In this document: piece after piece, positions 59,108-64,000 of the stretch
Position numbering within the stretch: position 1 is the stretch's first letter
How the letters are laid out: every line of letters begins with the position of its first letter
Assembly: GCF_040939455.1 (NCBI RefSeq)
Contig: NC_134110.1
Location: 1,682,001 to 1,746,000 of the forward strand
Source of the DNA: Microcebus murinus
Taxonomy: Eukaryota > Chordata > Mammalia > Primates > Cheirogaleidae
Length of the DNA stretch: 64,000 nt
Direction: 5' to 3'
Translations under genes and position numbers: made by a program
Notes under the pieces: generated by a model
Databases searched by the model: none
Seen by the model: the letters and a program-made list of their open reading frames with translations, nothing else
Told to the model about the DNA's origin: nothing

Positions 59108-59505
59108 CCGTGTTTCCCCGAAAGTAAGACAGGGTCTTGTATTTATTTTCCCTCAAGAAGACACCCTGGGGCTTATGTTCAGGGCACGTGTTGTTTTTCC
59201 CCTCAAAGCCTCAGCTCGCAGCACGCACAGGACGGCCGGGACCCGACAGGGGGAGCCGCCCTTGCTGGTGGGGCTGCCCGCACATTTCCAGTCACCTCTG
59301 GGGCAGCAGCTGTCACGACGGGGCGGACGAGAAGGGCTGCTCGTGTTCTTTCCCGCTCCACGACGACACGCACGGGTTGTGCAGACGCTGCGCAGCCACG
59401 CCCGTCACTAGGGCTGATTTTCGGGGTGGGGCTTCTATGGCGCACATGCTCAGACATCCTGCTAGGGATTATTTTATGGGTAGGGCTTATTTTCAGGGAA
59501 ACATG
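59108..59505 (+). mobile_element. TA-flanked MITE, copy E (398 bp)
   Basis: ccgtgtttccccgaaagtaa to cagggaaacatg between TA dinucleotides. Same internal structure as copies A and B. Confidence 0.92.
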
Positions 59506-59586
59506 TAACGTTCCTGGCAAGTTTCTCCTCTTTGGATGGCCCTGTTGGTGGCCACTGTCCTGTCTCTGATCCCCCACTGAATACTA

Positions 59587-59783
59587 CTGTGTTTCCCCGA
59601 AAATAAGACAGGGTCTTCTATTTATTTTCCCTCAAGAAGACACCCTGGGGCTTATTTTCAGGGGATGTGCTATTTTCCCCACCACTAGGGCTTATTTTCG
59701 GGGTAGGGTTTCTATGGCGCAAATGCTTAGACATCCTGCTGGGGCTCATTTTATGGGTAGGGCTTATTCTCGGGGAAACACGG
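59587..59783 (+). mobile_element. TA-flanked MITE, copy F (197 bp, minimal form)
   Basis: ctgtgtttccccgaaaataa to cggggaaacacgg between TAs. The whole interior is deleted, leaving the two ~100 bp ends. It lies 81 bp after copy E in the same orientation. Confidence 0.92.
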
Positions 59784-59785
59784 TA

Positions 59786-61076
59786 CCACCCCCAGCACGG
59801 CCACCGTTCCTCCCCACAGAGGGCCATACACGCACACCACACATGTGGACACCTGCAATCCTCAAGTCACTGTCCCTGTGCCTAGCAAACCGTCACCCTG
59901 ACCCCCCTCAGCCTCCAGCCGTGCACACGAGCAACGTGGTCGTTCTGGGTGGCGTAGACCCGGGGAGGGAGGGAGCTGGGGGTGCAAGCTCTCCCCGTGG
60001 AATCTGATGCCCCCATCGACATTAATTTCTCTGTTTCTCTCCAGCTGAAAATTAGCAGGTCACCTCGTAGACCTGAAGCCCTGTGTTCTCTCACGCTGTG
60101 ACTGTCCTCTTTTTATGTCCCCGTGGGGCGCAGACGGGGTGCAACTGGGAACTGGCACACAGTAGCGGCTCTGCAAATATTTGCAGAAAGAGTGGTGGCA
60201 TGACGGGCTGCCATGAGGCCACCCGTGTGGCGGACAGTCCTTGGACAAGGCTCAGACTCGCGCTTGCATTCTGAGCCAGCGCGTGGATTTCCACCGGCCG
60301 GGCTTGGGCATTCCCACCGGCGGGGACCCGGGGTTGCGGGGTGCTCCATCTGGGGAAAGGACAGAGGCAGATGAGACCCGACTCGAGGGATGTCCCCCCA
60401 CCTTCAGAGCTTCCCTCCGCCCACAGGAGGGCGGCCTCCATGGCGTGCAAAATCCTGCCTTGCTTCACAAATTCAAACACTGGTCAGGCAAAGCCACCGT
60501 CACGGAGACTGACTCAGGCTGCGGCAATGAGGTCAGACCGACCGTCTGAGCCTCTGGCCTGAGTCCTGGCTGCAGAGCGGGTGGTCACGGCCCGCCTGGA
60601 GCGACACCTTCCCGGACTCCGCTGCCTCCCAGCAGCTCGGCCTGTGGCTTGGAGGCCCAGGCCTCCCTGGCAGGCGGGAACCCGACCCCCTGGCTGCCTG
60701 CCCCTTCCCGCCACAGAGGAGCAGCTTGGGGCGCCGAGGGCCGGCACCAGGCGGGAAGGGCAGGGCTCCGGGACTCCCAGGGAGCCGGCTGCATCCCCCA
60801 GTGCCTGGGAGGGTGCGCGGGGAGGCGAGGGCGGTCCGTGTGCCGGAGGGGGACGAGCCGGCCCGCGGCGTGGCTAACGCTCTTTGCTGACCGGGTCCCT
60901 GATTCCGCACGATCTCTCCTTGCTGTTTCCATTGCCGGAGACGTTCGGAGCTCTTTCCCTGGGAGCTGGAGAATAAGCTGGTCTTTTGAATCTCGTTGGT
61001 TCTGGCCGGACACCATTTAGTTAGGGAAGAGGCGTTTCACGGGAAGGAAGAGAAAAAAGGGAATTGGGAAGAACTA
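59786..61076. other. No gene seen; IL16 intron
   Basis: GC-rich, with overlapping frames at 60533-61020 on both strands; nothing recognised. Confidence 0.5.
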
Positions 61077-61528
61077 CCGTATTTCCCTGAAAATAAGGCG
61101 GGGTCTTCTATTTATTTTTCCTCAACAAGACACCCTAGGGCTTATTTTCAGGGGACGTGTTATTTTTTTTTTAAGTACAGTACAACCATCTACATTTATT
61201 CACATATACTTAAGTTGTCTTCTTCTGGAACATCATCATCATCACTCTCCAAACCCCGAATTCCATCCTGAATTTCTTGCGACTCTATTTCCTTTAGAAC
61301 CACTGGCCCCGATCTCTCCTGTGGAGCCACAGAGCTCTCACGGGGCGGATGAGAAGGGCTGCTCGTGTTCTTTCCCGCTCCGCGACGACACGCACAGGTT
61401 GTGCAGACGCTGCGCAGCCACGCCCGTCACTAGGGCTGATTTTCGGGGTGGGGCTTCTATTGCGCACATGCTTAGACATCCTACTGGGGCTTATTTTATG
61501 GGTAGGGCTTACTTTCAGGGAAACACGG
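61077..61528 (+). mobile_element. TA-flanked MITE, copy G (452 bp), with coding relic
   Basis: ccgtatttccctgaaaataa to tcagggaaacacgg between TAs. On the minus strand the relic reads LESDDDDVPEEDN before a stop; relative to copies C and D it has an additional GAT and a changed end. Confidence 0.92.
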
Positions 61529-61530
61529 TA

Positions 61531-62039
61531 GTGAACCATCTCCCTCCCTGACTCAGTTTCCCAGTGTGGCCCTTCACTACACATGGCCACCCACAAGCAT
61601 GGGTTCTCCCGGTTCTTCATACACAAACGCCACGGCTGCTGCCTCCAAACCTCTCCCTGCTTGCTCCCTTTGCCTGAAGGCCTTCCTCACTCTCATCTTT
61701 ATGAACCCAAATGTTAGATATCCTCCTGGGCTCAGCTCCAATGGGGCGTTGGCCACGGGCTGTTCCTGATGCCCCCCTTGCCCCGCACCCTTGGTCTCCA
61801 CCTTCCCGGCTTAAAACGAGAAACAATCAGAAAATGACATATTTCTGCCCGAGAATGGGAACTAGCTGTAGGTAGAAAGAATCTGCTGTATGCGTCAGGG
61901 CTTCCACCACCAGGTTAGGAGAATGTCTGTTAACGCGTTTAAGGTTGAGTGAGAGTCCAGCCGTCCCGTGGATGTATCATGGTTTATTGTTTTAAGATCT
62001 CTTAAAAACATTTCATTAAATATTGAATATAGAAAAATA
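61531..62039. other. No gene seen; IL16 intron
   Basis: Unique, becoming AT-rich at 61980. Confidence 0.45.
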
Positions 62040-62450
62040 AATTTATAAAAGGTTTACAATCTCTACAAAATAAGGGTGCCCTGTATATCAATCATCAGAT
62101 TTAAGAAACAAACCTTACCATTAACTTTGAAATTCTTTGAATGTCCCTACCTGCTACCATCCCATTACCACTCCTCTGAGGTAAACTTTGTTCTTAATTT
62201 TGGGTGTATCATTCCCCTGCCTTTCTTTATAGTTAATCATATCTGTTTGTATACCTGAATGATATATAGTTCCACTTATTTTTGATTAATGTTTGCATAA
62301 TATCTTTTTTTTAATCCTTTCACTGTCAATCTACTTACATCATTGTCATGTGAGTTTCTTGTGATGGCATATAATTGGGTTTAATTATGTTTAATTATGA
62401 AGTTTAATTATGATTAATCTGGGTGTTTATTTCCTTGAGTTTATTATATT
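62040..62450. repeat. Old L1 3' UTR (L1M/L1ME-like)
   Basis: ttctttgaatgtccctacct, gtatcattcccctgcctttc and gtatacctgaatgatatata follow the L1M 3' UTR in order. Confidence 0.7.
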
Positions 62451-63460
62451 CAGGTCTATAACTTCTATTTCTTTCTTTTCAAAAACTTCTATTTCTTTGT
62501 TCATGTTTTCTAATTTTTCATTTGTTTCAAGAGAATTTGTGAATCATCATTGAAGCATTTTTATGAAGGCTGTTCTAAAATACTTGCTGAATAATTCCAA
62601 TATCTGATTTATTTCAATATTGGCATCAGTTGATTCTCTTTTATCATTTGAATTGTAGATTCCCAGTTCTTGATGCTATAAGTGATTTTCAATTGTATCT
62701 TGGACATTTTGATTATTATGTGAGGAGATTCTTAATCTGATTTAAATCTTCTGTTTTAGCAGGCAGCCCTCTGTTTAGGTTTAGCATGTCGCTCTGGCCG
62801 ACCCTTATGGACATTTTGCATAATGATATTTTAGTTCTCAGAGTGATTGAACTACTATTCTGGTCTGCTTCATTTTTCTGCCAGCGTTCTCACTCAATCC
62901 CTGCAGTTAAATCTCCTGGGGCGGAAAGACCTTTCCTGGGCTCCTGGTATCACTGGATGAGCATCTGCCACTCAGGGTGGGGAACAGGCAGAAGCTGCAG
63001 GGCCTGGGTCTCTTTTGCTACTAAGTGGAGGACAGGAAAATGAAGCACTCAGCTGATGCTGCCTCTGCAGGTGGACTGGCCAACCTGCTGGAGCCCTGGT
63101 GGTAGAGTGAGGGCTGGGTTGGTCTGGGGCCTTGCTGCTACCCAGGCAAGCATATGAGACCACACGCTTGTCCCCAGGTTGTGGTACAGAGGCTAGGGCT
63201 TGTTTTTTATTGTCTTTGCCTGTCAGCAGTCCTGGGATGCAGGCCTCTCCAGCCCCTAGTCTTGGGTGTGTAGTAGAAAGAAAACCCAAGGAGCTCACCA
63301 CATTGTTGTTCCTCAAATCCTGAGGTCCTCAGTCAATTCTTTCAGAAATCGTTTTTGTTGTTGTTTTTTTCTCTTCCATGTAGAAGGATGTGGCTGATAG
63401 ACACCTCTGTTGAATAATTTTCAGGGTATTTAGTTGGATTTAGCAGAGAGGAAGAAAGTG
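62451..63460 (-). repeat. Old L1 5' region, antisense
   Basis: ttttatgaaggctgttctaa, ttgatgctataagtgatttt, gtatcttggacattttgatt and aaatcttctgttttagcagg match antisense L1M 5' UTR. Confidence 0.7.
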
Positions 63461-63619
63461 AATCTATGTCATCTTGTGCTGGAATTGAAAGTCTCAGTTC
63501 TGCTTATATTTGAACATGATATAAATGCAATGGCACTGCAATTCCTCTTCATCAAACTTGTTTCTATTACTCAATATTATGTTGTAGAAATTCATTCATG
63601 TGATGTTGTTTTGTAGTAG

Positions 63620-64000
63620 TCCATTGATCTTCTTATACCTGGATGTCTGAATCTATAGCAAGATCAAGGCAGTTTTCCTCAATTATTCCCTCAAATAGGT
63701 TTTCTATCCCTTGTGCATTTTCTTCCTGACCCTCAGGGATGCCTATGATTCTTATATTTCACCATTTTACATAATCCCATATTTCTTGTAGGCTTTGTTC
63801 ATTCATCTTAATTCTCTGTTCTTTAGTTTTGACTGACTGATTTAATTCAAAAGAGTTGTCTTCAAGCTCTGAGCTTCTTTCTCTTGCCTGGTCTCTAGTT
63901 TATTCTTAAAACTTTCCACTGTGGTTTGTATTTTCTTAAATGAAATTTTCATTTCTAGAAGTTTTATTTGTGTGTGTGTGTGTGTTTTAATATGTAGATC
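63620..64000 (-). repeat. Old L1 antisense, continuing past window
   Basis: ataatcccatatttcttgta, ggctttgttcattcatctta and gttgtcttcaagctctgagc are the antisense L1 sequence ahead of ORF1. A TG run lies at about 63968-63985. Confidence 0.75.

Overview
The window looks like strepsirrhine primate nuclear DNA, most likely a Malagasy lemur. At least a dozen Alu copies carry the strepsirrhine-style linker (key motif aattaattggccaacta), next to a few older AluJ, FLAM and FRAM copies, MIR, L2, old L1, MaLR and Tigger/Charlie relics. No prokaryotic gene, CRISPR array or viral gene cluster is present. Almost every long open frame is a by-product of tandem repeats or CpG-rich DNA.

The only convincing host coding sequence is one exon at 50765-51174 on the plus strand. 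It holds the start codon and first 103 codons of pro-interleukin-16 (IL16), with a good acceptor and a good donor. So 51175-64000 is IL16 intron, and 1-50764 is upstream intron and/or 5' flank. The exon also carries a 30-codon upstream ORF that stops 2 nt before the main ATG.

Layout. 1-1.3 kb: 26-27 bp minisatellite. 1.4-11.8 kb: Alu, FRAM, a MER2/Tigger relic, a young truncated L1 with perfect target-site duplication, and the first copy of a TA-flanked MITE family. 12.5-13.1 kb: 20 bp minisatellite in 60 bp higher-order units. 13.8-18.9 kb: two 195 bp hAT MITEs, a second TA-MITE inside an L2, and a MaLR LTR. 19-27 kb: mostly unique GC-rich DNA with L2 and a small minisatellite. 27.4-33 kb: TA-MITE, Alus and two CpG islands. 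34.7-41.5 kb: MER1 and a nested AT-rich block of old L1 broken by Alus, MIR and a Tigger MITE. 42.4-43.9 kb: 29 bp minisatellite and a 585 bp GGGAGG tract. 44.9-45.6 kb: third CpG island. 46.1-48.5 kb: antisense L1 hit by a hAT MITE, a FLAM and an Alu. 50.8 kb: IL16 exon. 52.6-53.0 kb: polypyrimidine CCTT/CCCT tract. 55.8-61.5 kb: four more TA-MITEs, including an 814 bp form that contains the parts of all the shorter forms. 57-58.7 kb and 62-64 kb: old L1.

The most informative material is the mobile-element record: a seven-copy TA-flanked MITE family with traceable internal deletions and a retained coding relic, three hAT MITEs with 8 bp duplications, two retroinsertions with probable 3' transduced sequence, and a 22 nt micro-retroinsertion. 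Three separate arrays are also rich in CACGTG. Family names come from recognition of sequence and were not checked by search. I found nothing that looks like a new biochemical system.
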